Assembly (NCBI GenBank): GCA_012184525.1
Contig: WOFQ01000142.1
Location: 1-27,719 of the forward strand
Length of the DNA stretch: 27,719 bases
Direction of reading: 5' to 3'
Origin: Xenoacremonium recifei
Taxonomy: Eukaryota; Ascomycota; Sordariomycetes; Hypocreales; Nectriaceae
Positions 1-10,214 of the stretch are shown one piece after another. Below the pieces are notes generated by a model that was not told the origin of the DNA, searched no databases, and worked only from the letters and a program-made list of their open reading frames with translations. The stretch's first letter is position 1, and each line of letters opens with the position of its first letter. The position numbers and the translations under genes were made by a program.

Positions 1-77
1 GGCGGTCGGGCGGGGGGTGCGCGGGGCGGCGGGCGGGGCGGGGGGGGGGGGGGGGGAGGCGGTGGGGGGGGGGGGGT
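1..77. repeat. G-rich low-complexity tract
   Basis: The first 77 bases are almost pure guanine with scattered C, T and A, including one run of about 18 G and one of about 14 G. It could form G-quadruplex structure, or it could be a degraded assembly edge. No gene is visible in it. Confidence 0.8.
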
Positions 78-655
78 TAAGGACGAGGTTTCAACCCAAC
101 ATACCCATCCGCAGGACAACGACCTACATGGCAGCAACAGCAGACCCCTTAGCACCGCCCAGGATCTCAGAAAACGACCCAGATCCAACAGGAACCTGCG
201 GACGTCTCGTCGGAATGATACGCTGGTGCTCCCTGAGCTCTCGGTGGCCATGGCCATGTACTGGTGACGCCAGGTTGCATCGGTGCGAAGCTTCGCGCTG
301 CAGGCTACGTAACGGAAAGCGTGCCAAGCGCCTGTTGCATATGCAGAATGCTCTTCTCTCCCGAAACGAAGTCTTCGCACATTTAGAGGCCGATCGCCAA
401 ATGGCGAGATAATGGGATTTCTGAACGGAAAACAAATAGGCAAGACCGCGGGGGAAGTATTTTTTGGACTTCGGCAAGCGAAGAAGGGATCATTAAGAAC
501 TCATAGTATCTTCAAATTTTGACTTTGGAACCGGATGCAACTTGCAGAGATGAACACCTCAAAATTTGAATTTGTCCAAGTACAAAGGAACTAAACGACA
601 CACGCAATTTCCCTAGACACAGGATGTTCAGTCTGGCTAGCAGACATGACATGAA
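78..655. other. Region without a recognisable gene
   Basis: Open frames exist on both strands around 120-480 but neither resembles a known protein and they shadow each other. From about 480 the sequence becomes more AT-rich. I see no gene or RNA here. Confidence 0.5.
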
Positions 656-659
656 TAGC

Positions 660-880
660 CGGTCACTATCCGGAGTATTAGTCTATAGTCAGGGGAGCTA
701 GATGCTTATGAGTACTTAACCCCCAAAAAACTATCTATGAGCTAAGAAACCCGAAGATGTAACTATACTGTTTAGGTTCTATTCATAATCAGAAGATAAA
801 CTCTACTCATTAGTGTATATATCTTGGTCTGTCTCCTCTCATACTCTTAGAGATCTAGCCATTACTGTACTACATGAGTT
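660..880 (+). repeat. Dispersed repeat, copy A
   Basis: This stretch matches the reverse complement of about 14,960-15,200. The match runs from a shared CTATAGTCAG-GGAGCTAGAT block at 683-703 (15,160-15,180 on the other copy), through ATCAGAAGATAAACT near 788-802 (15,049-15,063), to ATATCTTGGTC and CCTCTCATACT further on. Spacing is largely kept and mismatches are scattered, many of them transitions. No long ORF lies in it. It is either a small non-coding mobile element or a duplicated gene-flank sequence. The ends are only approximate, because similarity fades gradually. Confidence 0.75.
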
Positions 881-1303
881 ACATTCGCGAAGCGAGAAGT
901 CTAGTCACTAGTAAAGTGATTGTATGGCTATCTTATTCATACCCCGTATTCGCTGCTAAATATTATCGGTAATACTCAAAAAGTGCACGCCAAGGGCCGG
1001 AAAGAATATTTCAAACATTCCTTGATCTGATATCCGCCTTGTTCAAGATTGTTGCCTAAACAGACATGCTTAGCGCGGTACCATTGTGGAGGATATCTAC
1101 CCACAGTCTTTGTAGTTAGCCCGCATGATAGTTTCACATGGTACACTATCACTGTCGGAATGGCAATCTGGAACCCGCTCAATTTCGAAAACGTAAGCTC
1201 GGAAGTCCGGACCGTTGTATGTGAAGTATGACTGCATGATATCTTCTGTAGCATTCGTTGGGGGGTTCTTTCCCGGGCCAGTGCAGAATCGTTTTGCTAA
1301 AGT
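881..1303. other. Region without a confident gene
   Basis: Short ORFs of 60-92 codons are open on both strands at 976-1,254, but neither has a recognisable domain. The region lies downstream of the minus-strand LysM-like gene and may hold its 3' untranslated sequence. Confidence 0.4.
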
Positions 1304-2161
1304 TTACTGAACCTCGTCAACTGTGATTTGCTTTGTGTTAGAAGCATAGCACACAGTTGTCTCATCTGCATTTTCCGAGGTTGCAGTTGATTTCTGGTTG
1401 GTTGTGGCTGTGCCAGGTACTACTTGAGAAATAGACGTGGTTATAGACGCGTCAGCGGTTATTGTTCCTGACTCCAATGACGTTGTATCTTTTGTATCCA
1501 GGGACAACCTTAGGTTTGCCGTCCCCCCTCCTGCAGTTTGAGTTGAGCTTCTGGAACTGTCCTCACTTTGGGTCCCTGAAATTGAGGTTTCCTGAGATAT
1601 TCTAGTCGAAAGAGTTGAGGGAGCTAATCTACCGCTGCCCGACGTTGCTGAGTTATCAAGAGCAGGGGAAGATGTTTCTATCGCTACAGAGGACGTTGCT
1701 AAAGAAGATGGCTGGGGTCCAGTTGTGGCTGTAGTCTCCGTATCTGTATGAGCCTCTGTATATCCGGTCAAGACCGTATCAGAGGTGGAAGACAATTTTC
1801 CAGACTTGCGAGCCTCAAGGGAACTTAAGGTCTTGGTAGATTTGGTGGAGCTTGGCATCTCGGTTGCTTCGTCCTTCAGCTCTAGAAAGTATGTACCACT
1901 GATTGTTTTCCAGCTTGCAAGAGAAGTCACTGCAGGTAAGAAGGTGACTGTACAAGTCTCGCCAGCGATAATGTTCGTCAAGTCATCGGCCAATCTAGCA
2001 TCACATTGGATGAAATCGGTATAACTACTCAACCCAAGCTCCCTTGACCCGCTTATGACCGTGTCACCAGGCTGGGCCATCCAGAGCCCCGTTCTTGAGC
2101 AAAGGGACGAAGCATCAACAGTTGTAATGAGCAGCAAGGCAATTAGATATACACGCATCAT
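1304..2161 (-). CDS. LysM-like secreted protein with Ser/Thr-rich tail
   Basis: The ORF encodes 285 residues and starts with two consecutive Met codons. Residues 1-18 form a hydrophobic signal peptide (MRVYLIALLLITTVDAS), so the protein is probably secreted. Residues ~20-75 contain a single weak LysM-like pattern: a Trp, then QPGDT, an aliphatic stretch, G-L-S-S, a DFIQC segment, and a closing IAGETCTV. Fungal LysM proteins bind chitin or related glycans at the cell surface. From ~residue 100 the chain is a long Ser/Thr-rich, probably O-glycosylated, low-complexity tail typical of wall-associated proteins. I see no GPI-anchor signal at the C-terminus. The gene is 12 bp from the Ulp1-fold gene on the same strand. 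The secretion call is firm. The LysM call rests on motif spacing only and could be wrong. Confidence 0.6.
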   Translation of the reverse strand: MMRVYLIALLLITTVDASSLCSRTGLWMAQPGDTVISGSRELGLSSYTDFIQCDARLADDLTNIIAGETCTVTFLPAVTSLASWKTISGTYFLELKDEATEMPSSTKSTKTLSSLEARKSGKLSSTSDTVLTGYTEAHTDTETTATTGPQPSSLATSSVAIETSSPALDNSATSGSGRLAPSTLSTRISQETSISGTQSEDSSRSSTQTAGGGTANLRLSLDTKDTTSLESGTITADASITTSISQVVPGTATTNQKSTATSENADETTVCYASNTKQITVDEVQ

Positions 2162-2173
2162 GGAGCCAAGTAT

Positions 2174-3267
2174 CTATAACAGTTCGTAAATAAAGAAAGA
2201 TTTACGTGGAGCCTTGGTGTATTTAACAGTGGGCGGCACTATTCGATGTCTAGAATTGGTCACTAACGTTGCGGACGCTCGGGATGAACGGGTCGAAGAG
2301 TGGGTTGGAAGTTGACGGCGCCCTATAGGTGTTGCTGAAGGTGTCAAGCGTGACTGCACCACTGGCGTATCTTGCATCATAGTAGACGGCGGAGGGGTAA
2401 GAGCTCCAGCGCTAGTCTCTGGGGCATATTCTATCGGCAATCTATGCCATGCATCGTTGAAGAAGTGCTGAGAGACGTCTGGTGAATCCCGCGAGAGGAC
2501 TTGATGGAACTCTTCTTGGCTAGGATCAAGCGTCTCGGTCAGGAGCTCGATGAGTATGCGGTAGCGGAATGTCTGTGACAACTTGTCCGCCAGTACCTGG
2601 TTGAGGTGCGGAATTCCTTGAAGAACAAGCCGAATACCGAGCAGCATGCAGACCCCTGAATCGTTGGACGAAGATTGCCTTGGGCCATACCAGCCACTCG
2701 CGATAGGCCGGGATTCACCAGCGGCCAGCAGCAGCCAAGATCTATCAGCCTGGCTATCATACCAATGGACGCAGTCCGGGTACGCGACAGCAAAAGCCCA
2801 ACCATTGCTACACTTGAAGGGTATAATGGCTCGTCCTTCGCGACCTTCTTTTATCTTATTCACGTCTGTACGGATTTCTCGGACATGAGCAATTTCGTTG
2901 CCACCCAAAGTGGTTTCTAGAAGCTTGAGATAACGTGTTACGGCTTCATCATCTATCTCGCCACCGCAGCACAATGCCATGTCGACAAAGCCCAGCCACC
3001 TTCAAAGGGCTCGATTAATCGTGACTGCTCGTCTGCGTATTCTATCCATTCATCTTCAGCCTCGGATACTGGGCAACACTCCTCTGCTGAAGCCTCTATA
3101 CATTCTCGGGATGGAAATGAAAGGGTGCCACTGTCATACAGCCCTGGGGGTTGTGTAAAGTCAGGAAAGCGGGCTCGAATTACTTTCGCAGCAGCTTCAA
3201 ACAAGACGAGGCTTTCTAGGGAAAAGTTTCTCAATGCAAGTTGTCGAAAGTAATCGTAATCATCCAT
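2174..3267 (-). pseudogene. Ulp1-fold (C48 peptidase-like) gene, frame-broken and lacking catalytic residues
   Basis: Two minus-strand frames overlap by 28 bp. Frame one (3,267-2,953) starts at ATG with MDDYDYF and gives 104 residues. Frame two (2,980-2,174) gives 268 residues. They probably form one protein, since the first ends near a Gly-Gly-Trp and the second continues with IDDEAVTRYLKLL, the order seen at the start of Ulp1-family domains. No credible intron joins them, so a frameshift is likely. In frame two the Ulp1 core is visible: a hydrophobic strand ending in NGWAFAVAYP, then HWYDS (residues 72-76), GPRQ (99-102) and NDSGVCMLLG (106-115). The family uses His (usually in H-W), Asp (Y-D-S), Gln and Cys (D-C-G). 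Here the Asp and Gln remain, but the His position is Gly60 and the Cys position is Ser108. The tail from ~200 is Ser/Thr/Pro-rich. An active SUMO protease is therefore unlikely; a binding role or a pseudogene is possible. Confidence 0.55.
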
Positions 3268-4365
3268 ATGTCCAAGGAGCGTAATGTTGGATTGTAATAT
3301 AACAGGCCTCGGTAATGCGCGTATATATAGTTTTTCTAGCTTCCAAGTCCATAACTGCAACCGCAAGGAACACGCGTGGAACGTCAGATGCGGAAATGGT
3401 CCCCCGGTTGTCACCAGAGCTTTTCAATAGAAAACAACGGTTCACAATATGACTCGACGTTTTTTTGGGTTCCCCCATCCCCTCCCTTCCCCATTTTCGA
3501 ACAAGTTAATCCGGGTCTGAAACCGGATTGTGCACACCAGTTCATGTCCAGATCAAAGTCCACTTCTATATCACGGTATATTATGTTTATCGAACGCGTT
3601 TGTGCATATATACGTACAACAATAAATACCTATGAACGGTTGTGGCCGTGATCTGCGCCGCCGGCTCGACGAGTGTTGTAGGGTAGGCGTGACTCGTGGC
3701 CCATTAGTCATCTATCCTTCGCCTTTGCCTTCGCCTTCGCCGTAGCCAATTCTGTGGGAGAACTTCAATGCATAAGAAAGCATTCACAATACGCGGATTT
3801 CCCTCGCCATAGTCCCTAACTTCCTTTGCCGCGATACCATTGAGACGCCCTTTAAGTGTGGACATAAGAGGCTATTATCAAATGCAACACCAAGATGAGA
3901 GTGTGTTGACGAATCACAGCGACTGGTATCGTAGGCATAGCGATGGGCAGTATTCTTGGGCTTCAAGGAGATGAGCGGGAGGTGCCTGGTGTGCCGACAG
4001 GATGTACCCAGTTGACGGATAATCTTTGTTCCGATACCGGCACCGCCTGCCTCTTACTGTGCTAGCGCGGTCCACTTATGCATCTTCACGTATGACGCTC
4101 TGTTGCAGCCCAGCCCAGCCACGAAAGCTCTCGCCCGAGGCTGACGATAACAGCTACGAAATATCAGCTTGGCATTGTGGCAAGGCAGCAGAGCAGTTTT
4201 TCCCCTCCTTGCGCGAAGCATTCCAAATCATCTTGCAGCTTCACCTTTGGTCTCGTTGCCCGGTGGTTCCGGCTTCCTTCGCAGAAGTGGCTGCGCTTTA
4301 TCCGGGTGCCCCCCTTTCATTCTTCATCAACACAACTTCACAGAGCTTCGCTCTCAACCACCAAA
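3268..4365. other. Intergenic region upstream of SLA2
   Basis: About 1.1 kb separates the 5' end of the minus-strand Ulp1-fold gene from the plus-strand SLA2 start, so it should hold the promoters of both divergent genes. A short (CCTTCG)-like hexamer cluster lies near 3,716-3,746. Overlapping plus-strand ORFs at 4,026-4,434 run through the SLA2 start and its first intron in other frames and are probably SLA2 leader sequence. No independent gene is supported. Confidence 0.5.
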
Positions 4366-5656
4366 ATGGCTACCACGCGTGGCATGGAACACACTAAGTG
4401 CGTGAATCACAGCTGGATGGAAGCTCGACTTTGAGGAAGGTGCGCTAACTCGCTCTTGCGCAACAGGACCGATCAGGAGCTAGCGATCAACATTAAAAAG
4501 GCCACGAACAGCGAGGAGATTTCTCCCAAACGCAAACACGTTCGAGCATGCATCGTTTACACCTGGGACCACCGGTCCTCGGCGGCCTTTTGGGCCGGCA
4601 TCAAGGTGTAAGTCTCGCGACTCGTGCTGGCGAAGCGATCGACCCTAAACATTGAACAGGCAACCTATCCTCGCCGACGAAGTCCAGACCTTCAAGGCCC
4701 TCATCACGATCCACAAGGTGCTTCAGGAAGGCCACCCCAGTGCGCTAAAGGAGGCGATAGCCAATCGAGGCTGGATTAATAGCTTGAATCGGGGCATGAG
4801 CGGCGAGGGGATGCGCGGATACGCACCTCTGATCCGAGAATACGTTTACTACCTTCTTGCGAAGCTCTCCTTCCACCACCAGCACCCGGAGTTCAACGGA
4901 ACTTTCGAGTACGAAGAATACCTGAGTCTGAAGGCCATCAACGACCCGAACGAGGGTTACGAGACCATCTCTGATCTCATGATCCTGCAAGATAAGATCG
5001 AGCAGTTCTAGAAGCTGATCTTTTCGCACTTCCGGAATGTCGGGAACAACGAGTGCCGTATTACGGCGCTTGTTCCCCTCGTGCAGGAGAGCTACGGAAT
5101 CTACAAGTTCATCACGAGCATGCTGCGCGCGATGCATACAAGTGCGTATTTTGCCAATCACCTCCCTTGGCGCTTTGCTAACAAGTCCTCTAGCTACGGG
5201 CGACGACGAAGCACTGGAGCCACTCCGCGAAAGATACAATGCTCAACATTACCGTCTGGTCAAGTTCTACTACGAGTGTTCAAACCTACGGTACCTTACG
5301 AGCCTTATCACGGTCCCAAAACTACCGCAAGATCCGCCGAACCTCCTCGCCGAAGACGACGAAGCCCCTGCCCTTCCAGCTCGGCCGAAGAAAGAAATCG
5401 AGAAACAGCCGTCTCCTCCCCCGCAACCAAAGCACGAGGAGCCAGACGAGATCAACGAGTTCTGGAAGAGCGAGCTGGACCGACAAAACCGCGAGTATGA
5501 AGAACAACAGCGAGTTTTGGAGGAGCAGCAGCAGGCTGCGCTTTTGGCCCAACAACAGGCTCAACTGCAGGCCCAGCGGGACTTTGAAGAGCAGCAGCGC
5601 CGATTGATGGAACAGCAGCAACGTGAACAAGAGGCGTTGCTGGCTCAACAGGCCCA
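4366..5656 (+). pseudogene. SLA2: SLA2 (endocytic actin-binding adaptor), 5' fragment with stop codon
   Basis: Exons are 4,366-4,397, 4,467-4,607, 4,660-5,141 and 5,194 to about 5,656. Introns have GTGCGT, GTAAGT and GTGCGT donors, and the third has a GCTAAC branch site. The spliced product begins MATRGMEHTKTDQELAINIK, the hallmark start of fungal SLA2. It continues through the ANTH lipid-binding domain (about residues 1-270), a Pro-rich linker and the Gln/Glu-rich start of the coiled coil. SLA2 (Sla2/End4/Hip1R) links clathrin coats and membrane phosphoinositides to actin. Two defects are visible. TAG at 5,009-5,011 sits where relatives have Gln (QF-stop-KLIFSHF), a CAG-to-TAG change. Similarity then ends near 5,656, after EALLAQQ, in the middle of the coiled coil, and the frame stops at 5,700-5,702. 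Family knowledge puts the whole protein at ~1,050 residues. This copy cannot make full-length SLA2. Confidence 0.93.
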
Positions 5657-5670
5657 GTGCCCGGATGACG
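5645..5670. other. Rearrangement breakpoint inside SLA2
   Basis: To the left the plus strand reads SLA2 coiled coil. Immediately to the right the minus strand reads the amidoligase-like fragment. Both genes are cut here and neither continues across, so this is a junction that truncated two genes. I see no terminal inverted repeat or clear target duplication at the junction. Confidence 0.65.
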
Positions 5671-6014
5671 TGGCCTTCGTCGAGCGTGGTCCCCTGCCGT
5701 GATAGACGGTCGAGCTCTGCTCTGAGCTCACCACCCTCGAAGGTGCCCAGGAATTGAAACCCGGACGGGAGGCCTTGTTGCTGGAGGGCTTGCGCCAGGG
5801 TACTGTACAGCTTATTACATGCATTGCGTTCGCGGTCGTCGTCTGACACATCTTCGTGGAGTCTCGCAGGCAGGCAACGGAACTCAAGCTCTACGCCAAA
5901 CGTGACGGAATCGCCGTTGCGGTTGCGGGTGCGGTTGGGAGGCGTAGGCCTGGTTGGGGACGGGTTTCTGATTAGCGGGCAAGTCGTCAGCCAGCAACTC
6001 GGAGAAGGACCCGG
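5657..6014 (-). pseudogene. Amidoligase-like gene fragment, 3' end lost at the SLA2 junction
   Basis: On the minus strand a frame is open from the TAG at 6,017-6,015 down into the antisense of SLA2. It contains TFGVELEF at about 5,903-5,880, the signature that opens fungal putative amidoligase (Amidoligase_2) domains. It continues with a variable acidic stretch and about 65 residues of regular coding character, including NACNKLYSTLAQALQQQGLP and FLGTFEGGELRAELDRLSRQ. Amidoligases are predicted ATP-grasp/COOH-NH2-type ligases; the fungal proteins are mostly uncharacterised. There is no Met before the signature in this frame, so a 5' exon probably lies upstream; I could not place it with a consistent splice phase. 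The catalytic remainder is missing, because the coding character ends exactly where SLA2 begins. The family call rests on the one motif and its position. Confidence 0.55.
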
Positions 6015-6017
6015 CTA

Positions 6018-7961
6018 GCTTTACTCACCCAGCAGCGGCGCCATTGCGTGGTCGGCGGCTTGTCTGATGGTCGGGTCGGGGGGGTAGTTGATGATTGCGG
6101 GTTGGGCGCTGTGTCCTGTAGGCATCCTCGGTTAGCATCCCATCTATTTAAGGGCTGGGGGAGCATAGGGCCGTACCGGAGAGACTATCTCCTGGGGTCC
6201 TCCATTGCGGCATGCGCTGGCTCGTCACGGTAGCGAGGATATAGCCTTGAACAGGGCAGCTGTCGGTAAGAAGAGGTACGCGGGAGGGGAAGAAGGATGT
6301 CGTCGTGTCAGCTGAACTCTTTCCAGGCGAATCCGTTGATATGATATACACAGGAAGGACTGGCCGAGGCACGAGCACCGGCGTGCGAGAGACGGAGGTG
6401 CGTGTGAACGGGAGAAATGTGCGTGAGCGGAGGATGAGTGAGTGAGGAGGCGATGTAGGTAGCCGGTGTGACACTCGAAGCTCTTATCGCGGTGATAACG
6501 AGATATGCAGTGAACGCAGGTGGTGACGTCGTTGCAGCCGATACTCATTCACTGGGGCCGGTGACGGGGCGAGTTGAGCCGGAGGGTCAGCCCGGAGTTG
6601 CTTGCAGTCATGATGGGCGATGGGGGGTAGACTCGAGCATTAGGACCGCTGTTGATGAGGAAGAGCCAAGCAGCTCTTCTTCCCGACTGTCGTTTTATAA
6701 GGTAGTCATGGCACCTTCCCGGACCTGCCCATGTGCCTTCCCCTCGCTCACGAACCTGCATTCGTGAATCATATTAAGATTGGTTATTTGGTCTCTCCGG
6801 TAGGGTTATGGCCCGCGATGAAAGCCGCGCATAGATGTTCAGTATCGTTTCTCTGCTGCAGAAACTTCATCTCGAGGAGAGCCTATTTCTCTTCCTTCGG
6901 TCAGGGACATCCCCTGCGGCAAAACCCCTATTCATAGCAAAGAAGGTAATATACTTGAACCCCTCCCCCCTTCCCTCCCCTTGCCCTCTGGGTAAGGAAT
7001 ACCGCATCCTGTCGGTTGCAGCAACTCAGGGTTATACTGATGCCTCATAGCGGGGAATGCTATTGCGCGCTCGACGTTTCTGAGAAGCAGGACCACACTG
7101 GCAGTGTGCTCTCCTCCAATCGACTTCATTCTCACCCGAGCTGATCGACCTCAGCCCCCTATCCTCCCTATCCTCCCACCGGACACCGACCTCGCTTTCG
7201 ACGTCTCCCAGCGCGGTACTGGAGGGGGGCACGGCGAGACGAAGCCCCCAGAGGTGGTTGTGGGAGACAGGGGACTCTCGTTCTCCTACGCGGAAGCGAT
7301 CTCTGAGCAACAGTAACCCGAGGGTGGATATATAGGATAGCTTCTTCCCCAGCTCAACTACGCTCGACCCGAGTCACGAAATGCCGGCGAGGCTCAGCCG
7401 AAGGGTGTCTCGGCGTGAGACGCCCGGTGTGTCTGTCGGTACTCAGGCCGCTCGCGCTACCGGAAGGCTGCGCCTCAGCCTCCCACTGCGTCCTCGGCCC
7501 ACGACGGACAAGAAAGACAGCGATAGAGGGAATCCGCAGCGGACAGCCGACCATCGCTCCCCCGGGGCTGAGCTGAGATGCTTTGTGAGACCCAGACAAG
7601 GGAGGCTGGTCAGAGGGGAGGAGGGAACCTGCACCGTTGTAACCCACTTAAGACATCTATAATCAGCTGGAATCTACAGCAGCATCATATCGGTTACTAG
7701 TTCATTAGGGTTAATAGTGCTGGGGGGGCTGCCGTCATCTTTAGGTATCAAGTAGCTCTTATTGCAGACATGTCTCCGTGCTCATCCCCGCTAGCCAGGT
7801 CCGCCGAGTTATGCCAAGTATTACACCCTGCATCAAGTTCCCTCCGCCGAAACCGCTGCAATGCCCACCTGTCCCTCCGTGCCATCTCCCTCGCAGCCTC
7901 TCCAGCTCCCGTCGCAGTCGATAAGGCGCCCAGCCCGGTGCGGTCAGTGGTGCGCGGGATG
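6018..7961. other. Region without a confident gene
   Basis: Several ORFs of 60-108 codons are open on both strands, for example plus-strand 7,104-7,316 and minus-strand 7,032-7,310, but they overlap each other and none shows a domain, signal peptide or convincing intron boundary. Part of 5.9-6.5 kb may hold the missing 5' exon of the amidoligase-like gene. The stretch 7,650-7,960 is probably the 3' flank of helicase 1. Confidence 0.4.
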
Positions 7962-10208
7962 CTACTCCTGCTGCTCCGGTTCTCTCGGTGCCAGGGTCGA
8001 GTGGAAGACCTGGGTCTTACAGGAGTTGCGGTGTCTCAGGAGCTTTATAGCTTCGTTATCCGACCGGATCAGCTCGTGCAAGTGGACGGTTCTTGTCTGC
8101 CCGTCGCGATGCACCCGCTCCAGCGACTGGGGCTTACTCGATGACTTGAAGGGTTCACCGACGAAGATGACGATGCTGGCGAACTTCAAGGTGTCCAGCC
8201 CCGTACCCAGCGTCCCGTGAGTCGTAAAGATCACGATGCTCTTGTCGGTCGACGCTGAAGCCTCGGCAGCGATCTCCCACACCTTCACGGATCGCCTGTC
8301 CGGGCCCATTTCCTCAGAGCATATAAGGTGCGCGTTCGCGAAGTCATGCCACCTGTGCTTTGCATACAGATACAGCACCGTTGCGACGAAGGGCTTATCT
8401 GCGAAGACGATGATATGACGCGGGTCGGTCGTCTCCTCCGCCGCCTGTAATGCCGGCGCGCCCTTGCCGGTGGATGCAGCCCTGGCGACGCGAGTCATGT
8501 ACTCATACATATCGTCATCGGCGCCATACTCCTGGGCATGCCGTCGTAGCTTGCTCTTGCTGCCGAGTTTTAGGTCCTCATTGACCTTTGAGCCGTCATG
8601 TGGGAATAGGCTGTCCTGCTCGAGCAGCCCCAGCAGAGTAGGACAGGAGGCTGCACAGAGTATTGTATGGAAACTCCTGATCTTCTGATATGTGTCTATG
8701 AGCTTGTCAATGTTTCCGGCGTCCTTGTCCTTGTCCCTCCGCTGTTCTTGCTGAGCCTGGAGTTGTTGATGAGCTATATTGGTCATGTTCTGGAGGGCAA
8801 TGATGTTCTCCCGGGTCCGGAACTCATGGACATGCTTGATGAGCGGCGGGCGGTTATCGGTCAGGCGTCTGTTGTCCAGGTAAGGCGATTCAACTCCTCG
8901 GCTTATCATGAATTCCCTCAGTGTCGCCGAGACGGCCGGCATATGCTCTATCACCCGAGACAAGTCGAGTTGTCGCCCAGGCGCATTGACATCCTTCAAG
9001 GATCTCTTCAGAGGCAGATTGAACCTGTCGAGCTTCTCCTTGAACAGTCGATATAGGGACGCATTAGTCTGGAGCAGCTCGTACGACGACGCAATGGATA
9101 AAGGGTCATCGCTGATCGGGGTTGCGCTGAGGAGCAGGAATAGCGGGCGAGCCCTGTCTCCATTCGGGTTGACCGAGTACTGCTGCGCGGCAAGGAGGAA
9201 CTTTGTGTAGTTTGCGTTTCGTGAATGGACGCCATGGTGCTCGTCTGAAACGACGAACTTCATTTGAAGAGGTAGAGGGACGACAACCGGAACGATTCTC
9301 GTTTCATGCTTGAGCTTCACCTTAGGCCCTTTCGTGGATTGGTTGCCATAATGAAGGCCGAGCCACTCGCGACCTATCAGCACCAAGAGATCATCATACT
9401 CGTGAGCGCTATGCTCTTTTGCCTTATACTCTATCCTGACGCTCTCGTTGTTCCTCTGGTGGATATGTTTAATGGCGTCCGGGAGGTAGGTAGGAGGCTT
9501 CTTCGACCCGCCCATCTTTATAGTCGTCGGGGTGACCGTGACAGTCGTGTACAGGCTTTCAATCCCCAAGCCTCTCGGTAGAGGGTCGTATTGAGCCTTA
9601 TACTTGCTTGGGATTGCCTTCAGACTTGCCGAGTCCTGATCGAAAACACATGGCCGGAGGAGGGGATATCTCTGAAGCGGGTTGCCCTCGGGAGCATCGG
9701 CTCGTGGTCGGAGAGAGGCCGCGATGCGCGTCTCCCACGTTTCAATAAGAGCCTTCGGCATAATAATGTATATTAGGCCAGGATGGAGCCTCCTGTAAAT
9801 CGCCCGGAGCGGGTTGTCCCGCTCACACAGACACTGCAGGCCGAATTTCTCGCTATATCTGCACCGCTCCTCGCCCGTGACCCGGGGATGCTCTTCAGGG
9901 TAATCCCTCCAGTGCTTGCGCATAAGCTGAGCAATGCGTAACAGGATACAGAGGGCGATGCTCGCCTCTGTCTTCCCGAGACCCATGCTGTCTGCCAGGT
10001 ACTGCCCGCAGAGGTCGGTATGTTCTTGGAGTCGGGTAATATAGCGGTAGAGGAACGCCAGTTGATGCGGCCGCAGCCGAAAATTTGTTCCCGGGAGACA
10101 CTTCTCGCCAAGATAGCGATAATCGTCATCATGCTCTAGTTGGAAGAGTCGGCGGAGTCCGGGTAGCTCCGACGGTTCGAGGAAGGGGATTTCGCGGACG
10201 GAGCCCAT
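7962..10208 (-). CDS. SNF2-family helicase-like ATPase (helicase 1)
   Basis: The uninterrupted ORF gives 748 residues. Superfamily-2/SNF2 motifs occur in order: QxxGxxxL-like RPHQLAFLYRYI (46-57); P-loop MGLGKT (75-80); an insert with Cys116, Cys126 and Cys128 around KFGLQCLCE; Walker B region SDEHHG (321-326); motif III LLLSATPIS (358-366); then the second RecA lobe with IIVFADKPF, TTHGTLGTGLDTLKFAS and motif VI LERVHRDGQTRTVHL (about 696-710). SNF2 proteins use ATP to translocate on double-stranded DNA and remodel chromatin or displace proteins. The product should be nuclear. The closest type, by look, is the Rad5/Rad16-like fungal group, without a visible RING finger. The start at 10,208 follows an in-frame TAG by three codons, and an acidic region upstream is in the same frame. 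A diverged paralogue lies at 15,446-17,776. No intron is needed. Confidence 0.88.
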   Translation of the reverse strand: MGSVREIPFLEPSELPGLRRLFQLEHDDDYRYLGEKCLPGTNFRLRPHQLAFLYRYITRLQEHTDLCGQYLADSMGLGKTEASIALCILLRIAQLMRKHWRDYPEEHPRVTGEERCRYSEKFGLQCLCERDNPLRAIYRRLHPGLIYIIMPKALIETWETRIAASLRPRADAPEGNPLQRYPLLRPCVFDQDSASLKAIPSKYKAQYDPLPRGLGIESLYTTVTVTPTTIKMGGSKKPPTYLPDAIKHIHQRNNESVRIEYKAKEHSAHEYDDLLVLIGREWLGLHYGNQSTKGPKVKLKHETRIVPVVVPLPLQMKFVVSDEHHGVHSRNANYTKFLLAAQQYSVNPNGDRARPLFLLLSATPISDDPLSIASSYELLQTNASLYRLFKEKLDRFNLPLKRSLKDVNAPGRQLDLSRVIEHMPAVSATLREFMISRGVESPYLDNRRLTDNRPPLIKHVHEFRTRENIIALQNMTNIAHQQLQAQQEQRRDKDKDAGNIDKLIDTYQKIRSFHTILCAASCPTLLGLLEQDSLFPHDGSKVNEDLKLGSKSKLRRHAQEYGADDDMYEYMTRVARAASTGKGAPALQAAEETTDPRHIIVFADKPFVATVLYLYAKHRWHDFANAHLICSEEMGPDRRSVKVWEIAAEASASTDKSIVIFTTHGTLGTGLDTLKFASIVIFVGEPFKSSSKPQSLERVHRDGQTRTVHLHELIRSDNEAIKLLRHRNSCKTQVFHSTLAPREPEQQE

Positions 10209-10214
10209 CAGGTT

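Noticed and set aside
5322..5656. Minus-strand ORF antisense to SLA2
   Set aside because: Only the part right of 5,657 has coding character on the minus strand. The Leu-rich remainder is the antisense of the Gln/Glu-rich SLA2 coiled coil.
7700..7715. Telomere-like TTAGGG
   Set aside because: Only one TTAGGG-like word occurs, without tandem array.
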